NCBI GenBank assembly: GCA_949128115.1
Contig: OX421966.1
Coordinates: 48,605,416-48,669,415, forward strand
Length of the DNA stretch: 64,000 nt
Reading direction: 5' to 3'
From: Anaspis maculata
Lineage: Eukaryota > Arthropoda > Insecta > Coleoptera > Scraptiidae
Shown here: positions 1 to 12,640 of the stretch, piece by piece
How the letters are laid out: every line of letters begins with the position of its first letter
Position numbering within the stretch: the stretch's first letter is position 1
Notes under the pieces: generated by a model
Database searches by the model: none
The model's input: the letters and a program-made list of their open reading frames with translations, nothing else
What the model was told of the DNA's origin: nothing
Translations under genes and position numbers: made by a program

Positions 1-830
1 AACTCTGAGGGATGATTCCTTCTCAAAAATTAAGTGGAAAAATTAAAAACTCATAATCCCAACGTGCTTCCTTGAAATTGTTGGTAGAAGTTGACTTTTC
101 AAAGTCGTATTTTTACCGGAACTTTTAAACCGTTCAACCAATTTTAATAAAATTTCAATACCATTTTTGCTGAGAAACCAAGAATTTTTCAGGAAACAAA
201 ATTTACAGACCCTTGAAGTGGAAATTTTGAGTTTTTCGAAGTTTCAAACCCAAATATGTCGAAAATGAAGCCTCTTAATCAAAATTTTGCAGGAGCAACT
301 TTTTTGTCTAAACTGAACGTAGAATTCAAAAATTGGAACAATCATCAAAAATAACTAGTGTGGTCAACATCCCTTTGAGAGACTCGGCTCACAAAGCGGA
401 AGGTTAGAGTTTCCGTTCTTTGTATTCACTACCCGGTTGTCGCGGACCCCTGCTGGAGGCCTGAGGTGATGGGCTAAGCATCACGCCCTGAACAACCGCC
501 TCATTACCTCTTCTCCACACAGGACGCAGGTACCCAATTATTTATAGTGACTGGGTTGGTCGCTTGCCGGAAAGGTTGGCGACAGCAGTCAATCTTTCAT
601 CACTGCCGCCGCGTGGGATCGAACCCACTACCTTAAGGTTCGCAGCCCAGCGCCCCTAACGCTGCGCTATCGCCGGCTATTGGGCAAAAAAGGGAGGGGA
701 ATGAAAGGGCAGTTTTCATTATATTTGCCTTTTTTTTTATTAAACGTTATAAACTTATTCCTGTGAACTTTGGTTCAAATTTGATCAAAATCGGTTGAAC
801 AGTTGAAAAGTAATGCACTGGTCAGTTTTC
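1..830. repeat. Dispersed repeat family A, copy split by a SINE
   Basis: The stretches around 1-360 and 750-830 resemble the repeat at about 42540-43540. Shared features include the phrase GAGGGATGATTCC near position 8, a segment around 'AACCGTTCAACCAATTT', and 'ACTTTGGTT' followed by a GGTTGAACAG-type block. The pieces are interrupted by a tRNA-derived SINE at about 370-680. No coding potential is seen. The whole stretch lies in an Spt6 intron, because the next Spt6 exon starts at 1295. Boundaries are approximate. Confidence 0.55.
370..680 (-). mobile_element. tRNA-derived SINE
   Basis: Read on the minus strand, a tRNA-like head begins at about 677. It has a pol III A box (TAGCGCAGCGTTAGG, 669-655) and a B box (GGTTCGATCC, 625-616) at normal spacing. 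The 5' GCCGGCG and 3' CGGCGGC arms nearly pair as an acceptor stem. The anticodon arm does not fold and the T loop is one base short, so this is not a working tRNA gene. A GC-richer body continues leftward to about 400-370. The left end and any target duplication could not be fixed by eye. Confidence 0.6.
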
Positions 831-1294
831 GATTGTGATCTGTCAAACCGAAATGTCACTGTCAAAAAATGACCAATCAATATCAAGAATATCAAAATTC
901 ACGAGAAACTGATTTTGCAGTACGACCATTATCACTAATAATTTAACATCATCAGGAAGTGAATTTTCAGGCGTTAGCATTAGGAAGGCAATATTATGTT
1001 GACATAAACTAAGTATTTCCAAGGCAAAGTCTTACTTCCCTGCCTCTAAAGTCGCTTGTAATGTATGCATTACCTGTCAGTTTCGGGTTAAAACATAATT
1101 ACTTGCGTCTCCAGATACCGCCGGGGAAGTATTGTATGACCCGTAACAGATTCTTTTATCATTTACAATAATTATTTATGAGTTTGTGTTTACCACAGCC
1201 TTTCGATATTCTCATGATGAGTATTTCGGGCTGGAATGTGTTTTTGGGATGTCAAGTTCTTCTCAACATAAATATTTTTCCGTTTGCTTCGCAG

Positions 1295-4200
1295 AGCGCT
1301 ACAAGAGGCCCAAGAAACGTTCGGCGTCGACTTCGATTACGACGAATTCTCCAAATACGAACAAGAAGACTACGAAGAAGAAGAAGACGAGGAAGATGAG
1401 TACGAAGAGGACGAAGAGGGTGAACGCCGCAAGCGCGCCAAAAAAGCCGTTCGCAAAAAGCCAACGAAAAAATCCATTTTCGAGGTTTACGAACCGAGCG
1501 AGCTCAAACGCGGTTTTTTCACCGATCTCGACAACGAAATCCGAAACTCTGATATCCCGGAACGCATGCAGATCCGCGAGGTTCCTTTAACGCCCGTCGC
1601 CGAAGACTCTGCCGAGCTGGACATGGAAGCTGAATGGATCTATAAACAAGCGTTTTGTAAATCTTCCGTGTCGAACATGGACGCCAATTTGACAGCCGAA
1701 GCCAGAGAACGGCAGAAGAAGGGACCGCAGACGGTCGGCAAGATACGCAAAGCCCTGGATTTCATGCGGAACCAGCAGTTGGAGGTTCCGTTTATCGCCT
1801 TCTATCGGAAGGAATACGTCCAGCCGGAGTTGAACATCAACGATCTGTGGAAGGTCTACAAGTTCGACGGCAAGTGGTGTCAGCTGAAAACGAGAAAAGA
1901 AAATTTGCTTGCGCTTTTCGAGAAGATGCGATCGTACCAGCTGGATCAGCTGATGAAGGATCCGGACGCACCGATCCCGGACAACGTGCGATTGATCAAG
2001 GATTCCGATATCGAGAGGTTGCAACTCGTCCAGACGCCAGAAGAACTTCAAGATATTCACAATCATTTCGTGTTGTATTACGCTCAGGATCTGGCGCCCA
2101 TGCACGCTGCTTGGAGAATCAAAGAGAAGGAACGCAAAAAGCAAGAGAAGCGTGCCGCACGACAAAGACAGATTTTGGAAAGCGAAGATGGCGAAAACAT
2201 CCCGGAAGAAATCGACGACGATCAAGATGACGAACCCGAGCCTGAGGCGCTGAAGTATGCCAATCGCTCTGGGTCTTACGTTTTGTGCACCAAAGCCGGG
2301 TTGGACGGCTTGGCCAAGCAATTCGGGTTGACTCCAGAGCATTTCGCTGAAAATTTGCGTGATAACTATCAGAGGCACGAAGTCGAACAAGAAAATGAAC
2401 AGCCGCAAGAACTGGCAAAGACTTACTTGAACGTCAAGTTCGGTTCAGTCGACGAAGTCCTGCAAGCGGCCAAATACATGGTTGCGATTCAAATCGCGCG
2501 CGAGCCTCTAGTACGGAAATGTGTACGCGAAATATTCTTCGAACGCGCGAAAATGACCGTCGTTCCCACGAAGAAAGGCATCAAAGTCATAGACGAAACC
2601 CACAATTGCTACAGCATGAAGTACATCAAAGACAAACCGGTCAGGGATTTGACGGGAGACCAGTTCCTCAAGCTGACTTTGGCCGAGGAAGAAAATCTTC
2701 TCACGATCAAGATCAACGAGAATTTCGAAGGGAACACCACGAGCTCTTACATTGATGAAGTGAAGCAGCTGTACATCAGGGATGAGTTTAGCAAAAACGT
2801 GCAAGATTGGAACGCTTTGCGTACGGAATGCGTAGAGAGAGCTTTGACCAAATCGATTCTGCCTGATCTACGCGCCGAACTCAAGCGCACGCTTCTGGCC
2901 GAATCCAAAGAGTACGTGCTCAAAGCCTGCTGCAGAAAGCTGTACAATTGGATCAAAATCGCACCGTACTCTGTCACTTTCCCCGATGAAGATGAAGATG
3001 ACTGGGATACGACCAAAGGCATCCGCGTGATGGGTTTGGCTTACGTCCCTGACTACTCCCAGTCGGCTTTTACGTGCATCTCCGCACCCGACGGCGAAAT
3101 CACCGATTACCTCCGGCTTCCTCACGTTCTCAAGCGCAAGAACAGTTTCAGGCCAGAAGAAAAAGTCTTGAAAGAATCCGATTTGGTGTCTCTGAGGAAC
3201 TTTATTTTCTCCAAAAAGCCGCACGTGATTGCCATAGGCGGAGAAAGCAGGGAAGCGTTGATGATAGCCGAAGATTTGAAAGGCATCATCAGCGATTTAG
3301 TGGAAAACGAACAGTTCCCTTCGATAAAGGTCGAAATTGTCGACAACGAACTGGCGAAAGTTTACGCGAATTCCAACAAAGGCACGACGGATTTCCGTGA
3401 TTACCCCGAGCTGTTGCGCCAGGCCATTTCTATCGCTCGCAAAATGCAAGATCCGCTCAATGAGTACTCGCAACTGTGCAATGGTGATGAAGAAATCTTG
3501 AGCTTGCGCTTCCATTCGCTTCAGGAACAAATCCCGAAAGAAGAACTCCTTGAAGCCGTTTGCTTGGAATTCGTTAACCGTACGAATGAAGTCGGCGTCG
3601 ACATCAATTTAGCCGTACAACTGGCGCACAAATGTAATTTGGTTCAGTTCATTTGCGGTTTGGGTCCGAGGAAAGGGCAGGCTTTGCTGCGCTTGCTCAA
3701 ACAAACGAATCAGAGGCTTGAAAACCGCACGCAGTTAGTCACGTCTTGTCACATGGGCCCGAAAGTCTTCATCAATTGTTCCGGTTTCATCAAAATCGAC
3801 ACGAATAGTTTGGGCGATAGCACGGAAGCGTACGTCGAAATCCTGGACGGTTCTCGTGTCCATCCCGAAACTTATGAGTGGGCGCGCAAGATGGCCGTCG
3901 ATGCTCTCGAGTACGACGACGATGAAGGTGCGAATCCGGCCGGAGCTTTGGAAGAAATCCTTGATGCACCAGAACGGCTCAAAGATTTGGATTTGGATGC
4001 TTTCGCCGAAGAACTGGAACGGCAAGGTTTCGGAAACAAGAGCATAACCCTGTACGATATCAGAGCCGAGCTGAATTGCCGTTACAAAGACTTGCGAACG
4101 CCGTTCCGCTCCGCTAATCCGGAGGAACTGTTCGATATGCTGACCAAAGAGACTCCAGAAACGTTTTACATTGGCAAAATGGTCACGGCCACCGTAAACG

Positions 4201-7200
4201 GAATCGTGAGGCGTAAACCTCAAGGCGAACAACTGGACCACGCGAATCCCGTCCGAAACGACGAAACCGGCCTGTGGCAGTGTCCTTTCTGTTTGAAAAA
4301 CGACTTCCCTGAGCTGTCGGACGTGTGGAATCATTTCGACGCGGGCGCTTGCCCCGGTCAAGCGACCGGCGTTAAACTAAGACTAGACAATGGCATTTCT
4401 GGTTACATCCATATACGGAACATCAGCGACAAGAACGTTTCGAATCCAGAAGAACGCGTCGGAATCGGTCAGTTGATCCACTGTCGCATCACCAAGATCG
4501 ACGTGGAACGGTTTTCAGTAGACTGCACGTCGAAATCCAGTGACTTGCTCGATAAAAACCACGAATGGCGCCCGCCACGCGACCCTTACTACGACCAAGA
4601 AAAAGAAGAAACCGACATACGGGACGAAATGGAAGCCAAAAAGAACAAGCAACGGCAGACGTACATCAAGCGCGTCATAGTTCATCCGGCTTTCCACAAC
4701 ATCTCGTACATAGAAGCCGAAAAAGTCATGGCGGACATGGACCAAGGCGAGGTCATCATTCGACCGTCGAGCAAAGGCGCCGACCATTTAACGATCACGT
4801 GGAAAGTCGCCGACAACATTTACCAGCACATCGACGTGAAAGAGGAAGGCAAAACGAACGCGTTCTCGCTGGGAAAGACCTTGGTGATCGGCGGCGAAGA
4901 ATTCGAAGATCTCGATGAAATCATAGCGAGGCACGTGACGCCGATGGCTTCCTCCGCCAGGGACCTGCTCAGCTTCAGGTATTACCGCGAAACGGAAGGC
5001 GGACACAAGGACAAGTCCGAGGAGATAATCAAGGATGAGAAGAAGAAGAACCCCACGAAGATCCACTACATCGTGAGCGCGTCCAAGAGTTGTCCCGGCA
5101 AGTTCTTGTTGTCCTACATGCCGAGGACCAAGTGCCGTCACGAGTTCATCACGGTTACGCCGGAGGGATTCCGCTTCCGGAAGCAGATGTTCGATTCGGT
5201 CGGTTCGCTGTTCAAGTGGTTCAAGGAGCACTTCAGGGATCCGATTCCGGGCGGGATGACGCCCGGAACGCCGAGAGCGTCGGCTACTGGCAGGACGCCG
5301 TACCAGACCACTGCCACCACGCCAGGGTTCAACGCCATGAATCCGGAAGCCATACAGAGGTACGTACTTTTTGCGATTGCAGTTGACAATTCCAAAAAAA
5401 AACTTGGTACACCAGTTTAATTAAGCTAAACTAAACCTCACACGAAAGTGAGGTTGAATCTTAGTAATCTGGCCACATCCTTCAAGCAGATTTTATCTTT
5501 AGACGCCTAATTGTACAGTCTTTGGTCAACTTCAACGGGCCAAACTTCACCCACTAATGAGCGCCAAGACCAGACCCCACCCACTGACAGACTGACAGGT
5601 GTCTTGTCAATTACACAAGGACAGTATAGACCTATTTCTTTTTCACGCCCATTTTGCCTCCTATCTCCGCTCATTGGCGGGATTTGCCTCACATTCTCCC
5701 ATAGCAACTCTGTCAGTGTCAGTGACTTTCTACTTCTCAATTACCCCTGACAAGGTTATGTTACAATTTGTCATCAGTTGTCAGTAGAGCAGAACCAAAA
5801 TGCGGAGCAAAAGTCTTGCCACGATGCAAACCTACAGACTCGACAACCCTTCACTTGTTTATAAGTGTAAGCATCAAATCACGGGGAACCAGCGTGATAA
5901 GGGGTTGAAGTATAGTGCGGAAGGATATTTTGAAGACGTACTTGTGAATAACCTGAAGGTAGAAGTGAAGTGCTACAGGAGCCAAAAAATGAACAAGCTC
6001 CTCAAGAAAATGTTCGGAACAGCATTTGTTTTCAGTGTCTTCTTTGTACCAATCAATCACTGATGAATAGAAATCTTCCGCTCTGAAGTGCCCCGGCGTG
6101 AGACACCTAAGATTGAACTAAAATATTGAGGTTTTGTTGTGATGTGAAGTTACAGTAATCGCCTCGGTAATCGCCAAATAGGAAGGTGGGGTAGCATTCC
6201 CAGCACTTTGAACGGTGATTTGGACGCCCCCTTTTTGGCCTTGCAAGTACAACTTGCAAAACAGCTGAAGCTGTTTCGTTAGCCTTCAAATTCTTCCTGA
6301 TGCCGGCATCGTGTCTTCCAGTGGCGGCCATCCATTCATTTCGCTTATTTTCGTCGGCAGGAAAACCGTGGAATGCAACATTTGGGGGAAATGCTGTCTT
6401 GGACTTTGTGCGGACAACTTTTCACACAACATATGCGCATTTTTCGAATTGTTCGATCAGTGTAGCGACACGACACATGTTACAGTCATAGTGACAGTGA
6501 CAATTCTAATTTATTGTGACAGTATCGCCTTCCTCAAATTTCGCGCCTAATAATCAAAGGCGTTTAATTGGCCAGGGGTGTGGCTTAAAATTATTCATCC
6601 TTGTCTGCACGTCTCTGTTCCCCATAAGAAATAGGTCTATTCCAAAAACGCAACAAAAAAAGTTGACATTCCAATTCTTCAATTGCAACTTTTCTGTCGC
6701 CAGATATTTACGTTCTTTGATTAACTTAGACTGACCAGACCTACTCTCTGGCATTTGCCGCGTTACCAAAAGAAAAAAATGCCACAATCAATATTTTCAT
6801 TTCCACTTCAATGTATAAACTAAACTAAACAAATTCATATATACCTCGCTTTTAAGCTAAAAGCGCTATTAGAGCGATGCGCATTTAGGGGCATTTCTCA
6901 TATTTCAGTGCTCAAAAATACATATTAGCTCGCAAATTAATTGCAATTAAGTACATACATTCGCTCCCAATCGCAATAATGTATTTTTGAACACTGAAAT
7001 ATGAGAAATGCCCCTAAATGCGCATCGCTCTAATAGCGCTTTTAGCTAAAAAGCGAGGTATGAATACGGCCCTTAGACATTGTACCGCACTTTTACAGAA
7101 AAGTACGTTCACTTGGTAACCGGCCGCTCTGTCAGTCTGGTGAGGGTTTTAAAGGGTGGAGTTGAACGAAGAATAACTCACAGTAGCTACAGATATACCG

Positions 7201-10200
7201 TATGATCAAAAACTTTTCTCCTCTAGGTAGGCTGTGGTCTGGTCATTGGCAGGCAAACGAGGCTGATTTTGGCCAGGCTACAGACTGTCTAGAGGAGGAA
7301 AGTTTTTGATCATACGGTACTTACGAATAGAGAAAAAAGGGCGCCAGGTAACTTTTCTAGAACACCATCAGTAACTCGCAGTTACCGGCGAATTACGTTC
7401 TTTTACTGGTGTTGTTTTCTTAGCTTTTCCTATTCGGCGCAATTACTATCAGGCAGGTTTAGCACTAGAAAAAAAGACTTATCTCCCCAATATGATACAA
7501 CATGTAATAATTTCGAAATAAGTTATAAGAAGGAGTTGATGTGTTTTAACTTATGGTGCGATTCTCTAAAAAATTAATTCCATAAAGGCTCTGTTACGTT
7601 GTTATTACCTAGGCAACAGCCAATGGCCGACAGGAATTTTTACATAACAAAGCGTTTATGGAATGTTATTTTTTACAGAATAGCACCATTACTAGGTTTT
7701 CGTAAGTTTATTGAGAGACAAATTATGAATGTTGTAAAAGTAATAGCATTGTAATAGGTAATGGGACTGTATAGCGGCAAAAGCCTGAATTAATGGCGCA
7801 TTGTACGCCGCTGTCACCATAATGACATTGGGCACGTTCAGCTTCAGCAGGTCCTATGGCGGGTGCCATCGGTGGATGCCGCATCCGCCTCTCGGAACGG
7901 TCACAGCCACCAATCGTCATTTTTTTCCACCATAACCTGTCTGAAGAATTTTGTCCATCGCCGCAAACGAAATTTTGGTTGAGATCCTGTATACAGGGTG
8001 AAATTTTTTTTTTTCAAATGCATCTTTCGAACAGACAAAGATAAATTATTGCAGAGCATGTCATATGATGCGCAATTTGATGGTAGTTGAGGTACATCAA
8101 ACCATTTTGAAATATTGCTAACCGTTTTCGAGATATCCTGAAGAAACTGAGATCTGTCAAACAAATCACTATCTCCATTAAATAGCTTATTTTTAAAGAT
8201 ATCGGAGTAAAATTTGGTATTTGCCTAATAAGAGACGTCAGAAATGGATAAGAGTTGCAGTTATTTTCTTGGCCTACTATTTTGTTTAATAAGACAGTCA
8301 ACTTTTTGGGGGAGCCGCCATATTGGTTCATGAATATCAAGCTGATGACCGAAAATGTGACTGATAGTCATTAGACGAGTACCATGCTATCATTCTATCA
8401 TGTAAAAGATCACCTTGGATTGCTGAAAGAAAGATGACGCACTGATTTTATCGGTTCCTCAGAACTAGAAGACCTACTGCTAGCCATCGAGCCATTGCAA
8501 GTAATTCAACACCGCGATTATGACCCTTGATCATTTTTCAGGTTGTTTGCCAAGATTCGTAGCCATAAGTTCAGCGGTTCGAATTTAGCAGCTGTTTAAA
8601 TAAAAATGTGTCGCTTTTACATGAAAAAAAAAACGGAAAATTACGAGGTCTCTGGGCCATTTCTTAGGTCATTGGAAAAAGATCCTCCATGTAATTTTGA
8701 TGAATCCATGCTGAATTACGAGAAAAAAGTGCATTCTTGAGTATGGGTTTGAAAAAACTGACACAGGATGTACTCATGTGATGTAGGAAGAACACCAAAG
8801 ACTATCGAGATAGTGTCGAGATATAAACTACCTCCGAAGAGGTCTCTCGATGGCACTATAAATGAATGAAATGAAATATCTTGCAGTAGGTAAAGAGAGA
8901 GCGAACAAATTGTGCGGTAGAGCAACAATAATAATGGATGGAATCTTATAAATTTCCGTATCACAATGTATTTTGGAATAGTTCCTATTCGGGATTTCTC
9001 CTTCAACTTTCGGAAATGTTGGCATGATGGCGATATATGCAGATGACATCACAGGGTGATGAGAAATTGAAGAATTTCATCCCATCATCTAAATAGTCTG
9101 AAGGCTTGAAAATCGCCAAAAAGATCCATAATTCAATGCTTAACAAGACAAAAGAAACCGTTATGAACTATTCTCAGCCGTTTTTTTCAAACCTATACTA
9201 AAGAATGCACATTTTTTTAATAAATAAGCATATATTTATCAAAATTCCATGGAGAATCTTTTTCCAATGACCCAAGAAATGGCCCAGAGACTTCGTAATT
9301 TTCTGTTTTTTTTTTCACGTAAAAGCGGCACATTTTTATTTAAACAGCTGCTAAAACCGAACCGTTGAACTTATAGCTTGAACCTTAGTAAACAACCTGA
9401 AAAATGATCAAGGGTCATAATCGCGGTGTTCAATCTCTTGCAATGGCTCGATGGCTAGCAGTAGGTCCTCTAGTTCTGAGGAACCCGATAAAATCAGTGC
9501 ATCATCTTTCTTTCATCAAAATCAGTACGTACTGGTCATAGCTATGTTTAATTAATTAATTTACAAAGTTTGTTGAATCTCAGAATTGAGATTTCGTTGA
9601 TTAGATAGATATGTGAATTTAGGTTAAACTTTTGGGAAAACAGCAAATGTTAGACTTATTATATGGTGGCAAAATCTTGCATGTGCACCTCAGATAGAAG
9701 GATTTTGTTGAAGAAAAATGTGGCTAAATCAAGTGTCACCCTGCAAAATTTGACCGAACTTTGAACCTAGACAACTTTGAAATGCTACAAACGATTCAAT
9801 CAATTTTTAGACCATTCGCTAGCCCAGTATATTTCTACAGGGTGTTCAATAGACTGGTGCAAAATTTCTGGAAGTTTGGCATGTTCCCTGTTGAACAAAA
9901 AATGTTCTTGCTGTATTTGAACACCATCATAGGCAGGAAAGTAGACCTCATACCTCGAGACGGTTTTCAACTTTTCGGTGTATCTCTTATTTACAGGGTG
10001 ACCTCAAAAACTTTACTTTTTTGTAGTGCATTAATAACTTTTTCTCGTTACCCGATTTTCAAAATGTTCGGTTCATTTTGAAACTTGAGCTTTAGGTAGA
10101 AATACCAAAGGATCAAAATCAACTCAAGACAGACATTCAAGATTTTTGTGACTTTCAATTCTGATCGCTAGAAAACTGAAATTTTGGTTGCTCTGAGATT

Positions 10201-11192
10201 CTTGGCATTAGTTGTTTCGCTTTAGTACCGACCCCCGATCCCACCTTTCACTGATAATGGTGACGAATTGAAATACATCTCAAATGGGCTCTTGTTTTGT
10301 TTACAGAGTGGCGCAAAATCTTCCAACGCACATGATGCAAACGCTTTCGGCCGTCGCCAATCAAACGCCGCATTATCCACACACTCCGGGCGGTGCGTAC
10401 GGAGCGGCGGCGACCGTCGGCAACTACATCAACACGCCGTACACGCCCAGCGGACAAACTCCGTTCATGACGCCTTACGCCACGCCGCACACGCAACAGA
10501 CGCCGCGGTACGGGCAACAGACGCCTTCGCCGCACCACTTGCCGCCCCCGAACGCGGCCGTGGCGGCGCCACCCCCGCACCACCACATGAACGGGCCGTT
10601 CTTGCATCCGGGAGCGGCCACGCCCGGCCACCGTACGCCTTCGTACCAGCAGCAACAGCATCATGGCGGCCGACCCCAGCAATCGCCCATGATGCAAAAC
10701 AGCCCGCATCCGAGCCCGCACGCCCGCTCCTTCGCCGGCAGCGACCACGCCGGTGGCCGAGGCTACCACGGAGGCGATTCGCGGCCATACCCCGGCGAGT
10801 CGCCGCGCAGCTTCTCGAGCAACAACAGCCATTCGTCCTCGCGCGGCCAGTACAACACCATGAACACCGAAAACACGGACTGGCAGAAGGCCGCTGAAGC
10901 CTGGGCGGCGAGATCGAAGAGCGGTAAAGGCGGAACGCCGAGGAGCGACAGCGGTAGCGGCAGCGGACACACCCCCAGGTCCGGGATGCACCACCACTCG
11001 CAGAGGCCAGGCGGCGGACAAGGGAGCGGCAGTCGGTACGACGAAATGATCCAGCGTGACCTGGAACGGACGCGGATGAAGAACGTGAACTCTAAGAGCC
11101 CGCGATCGCTGCGGTCGACGCCGCGGACCAACACCTCGCCCCATTCCATGTCGCTGGGAGATGCCACGCCTCTGTACGACGAAAATATATAA
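1295..11192 (+). CDS. SPT6: Transcription elongation factor Spt6 (C-terminal 1,649 residues)
   Basis: Spt6 is a nuclear histone chaperone that travels with RNA polymerase II. Two coding exons are seen: 1295-5359 and 10307-11192, joined in frame at an AGA codon (donor AG|GTACGT, acceptor TTTACAG|A). The first begins after TTCGCAG at 1294 with one base of a split codon, so the acidic N-terminal exons lie outside the window. Residue order: the conserved ALQEAQETFGVDFDYDEF near the start; a YqgF-like domain from about 575; a helix-hairpin-helix (CGLGPRKGQALLRLL) near 780; an S1 domain from about 955; and a tandem SH2 module at about 1125-1310 with the phosphate-binding arginine in EVIIRPSS. The second exon is a low-complexity tail rich in Thr-Pro, Gly, Ser and His, ending in the family-typical GDATPLYDENI. 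A 3'UTR with AATAAA follows. Confidence 0.96.
6842..7060. mobile_element. Palindromic MITE, 219 bp
   Basis: Two arms of about 85 bp (6842-6926 and 6975-7060) are near-perfect reverse complements, starting TACCTCGCTTTTA and ending AAAAGCGAGGTA, around a roughly 50 bp loop. A TA dinucleotide sits at each outer edge, as expected for a TA-targeting Tc1/mariner-type derivative, although the TA may be part of the arm. There is no coding capacity. Confidence 0.65.
7196..7319. mobile_element. Short MITE with 31 bp terminal inverted repeats
   Basis: The arms 7196-7226 and 7289-7319 (TACCGTATGATCAAAAACTT and its complement) differ at one position and flank about 62 bp. Total 124 bp, non-coding. TA is present at both edges. 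Confidence 0.6.
7554..7688. mobile_element. MITE family T (TGGTGC ends), TTA target duplication
   Basis: A 135 bp element has imperfect terminal inverted repeats (TGGTGCGATTCTCTAAAAAA versus the complement of TTTTTTACAGAATAGCACCA). It is flanked by TTA on both sides (7551-7553 and 7689-7691). A 3 bp TTA/TWA duplication is typical of PIF/Harbinger-type MITEs. Two more copies lie head to head at 45149-45482, which supports mobility. Confidence 0.75.
8422..9518. mobile_element. Foldback element, about 340 bp arms
   Basis: Arm 8422-8761 is matched in reverse complement by 9174-9518 with scattered differences and small gaps. Shared blocks include TGACCCTTGATCATTTTTCA and CTACTGCTAGCCATCGAGCC. The 412 bp loop has no recognisable coding sequence. 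It lies in the Spt6 intron, so the pre-mRNA could form a long hairpin. Confidence 0.75.
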
Positions 11193-11660
11193 GAACTGTA
11201 CATATAAGAAGTTTATTTGCGGGGTCGTTCAAGACTTGAAGACCCGTTTATGTAAAAGGTCGTTAGTTGCTGGTCATTTCGTCGTACTGTTGGAGCGACT
11301 ACTGATTTGCGCGACCGCCTGCTAGCGACTTTTCTAATTACACGGGCCTTCACAGTCTGTAGGTATTCACTTGTTTCAAGATTGTGAGATTGAATCAAAT
11401 TCAAAACCGTGCGAACGGCCCTTATTTTTTCAAGAGACATTACTATAAAGGCTTCTTTCTCTAGCGTCCATTGCGTTTGTTAGGTTTTACTAATTGCTAT
11501 AAAAGGAAATGAAGCAATGATTATGATAATCAATAATTTTATCATGGATTAGTTTTTGTATTCATTCATCAAATACCTTAGCTATTATACTGTACATATT
11601 CAACAATTTTATGTAATTAATAAGAAATAGTTGTGTTGCTACATACATGTGGTGTTTGAA

Positions 11661-11666
11661 AATAAA
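11661..11666 (+). terminator. Spt6 polyadenylation signal
   Basis: AATAAA lies about 470 bp after the Spt6 stop codon, in AT-rich sequence, and is the first canonical hexamer downstream. It implies a 3'UTR of roughly 0.5 kb. Confidence 0.6.
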
Positions 11667-11739
11667 TTATTACTAAATTAGCCAAATTCTACAATGATTA
11701 ACGAAATTGGATTAAAATTAGTTGAATGGTTCAAAAGTT

Positions 11740-12640
11740 GACCACCTACGGCGATAAAAAAAACCGATTCCAACAGTGCAGCTTCAACACCCTATACCTT
11801 TTCAAAGAAGCATTTTAGGCCATGACTGCCTGATCAAAGGTCAAAATTTTGAGTTGGACCACTTTTAGCCCAGGCATTTAAGCCGAAAAATCGTGGTAAC
11901 CCCTAACAAATTCGAGCAAAGCTGAATTTTGGTATATATGTTCTATTGGACCTACGGAACAACATATTAAAATACTCGGACTTACGCCCTCGTGCGTCCT
12001 TTGATTTCCATCCTCAAAGGTCAAGTTCTAAGAATAGACAGATACCTATCTCCAAGCTGTTCCTGCAAGTGAACGGAGTATCCGATCGATATAAGATATG
12101 TTTCAAATGAACGAAAGAGAATTGTTGTTAGTGCTTAAGTGTGCGAGGAGCCCTTGTAACTCTTCCGATTGGTGAGTTCTGCGGGAAAGGCGGTTGAGTG
12201 TTATTTGTCGCCCGAGTATTTCAGGAAAAACCATGAGAGAATCTAAAGCCTCAAGCAATGTCGCACAAAGTTGAATATTGATATATAACTGGTATGATCC
12301 CTAGACAAGAACATACCAAAATATTTGGACTTACACCTCTGTGCCTCCTACGATTTTGGGGCTTTGAATATGTAGTCAAAAAATTCACCCAGAAACTTTT
12401 CTCTAAAACTGTTTCTGTGGACAAACCAATAATTTTAACAATATAAGGTGGGTCTCGAAGGAAACACGATATGTTGTTGCCTATGAAGTGGACTCCGGTA
12501 GCCATGAAACATTTCTGCTTAATAGTGGCGTGAATAGTACGCGCAAGGTGGAATTTCTCGCCTGGATCTTCAAATGAGAAACATGTAAGAATATTTTGTG
12601 ATGGCCAATAAAGCTGAGCATTGGTAATAGATTCTTCTTC
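11740..12640 (+). repeat. Dispersed repeat family B, two degenerate copies
   Basis: A block at about 11868-12030 contains GCTGAATTTTGGTATA followed by AAAATACTCGGACTTACGCC. It is echoed at about 12255-12370 and, in reverse complement, at 14300-14495. The upstream part (11770-11810, ACACCCTATACCTTTTCAA) resembles the ACACCCTGTATCTTTTCAA block at 43424. The copies are diverged and non-coding, so these are old repeats. Confidence 0.5.

Larger units (their letters stand above)
5360..10306 (+). other. Spt6 intron (4.9 kb), contents
   Basis: This GT-AG intron separates the Spt6 domain exon from the tail exon. No convincing host exon was found inside it. It holds several inverted-repeat elements, listed separately at 6842-7060, 7196-7319, 7554-7688 and 8422-9518. 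A small hairpin CCTCACACGAAAGTGAGG sits at 5436-5453. Two short stretches begin with the phrase ACAGGGTG (near 7997 and 9838) that recurs at the ends of repeats elsewhere in the window. The open frames at 5800-6063 and 6300-6550 have no recognisable domain and I do not call them genes. Confidence 0.7.

Noticed and set aside
602..678. tRNA gene
   Set aside because: A and B boxes are present but the anticodon stem does not pair and the T loop is a base short; better read as a SINE head.
5800..6063. 87-residue open frame in the Spt6 intron
   Set aside because: No recognisable domain, no splice or promoter support, and an equally long frame on the other strand.
10248..11144. 298-residue minus-strand frame over the Spt6 tail exon
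   Set aside because: Arginine- and valine-rich shadow of the low-complexity Spt6 coding sequence on the plus strand.
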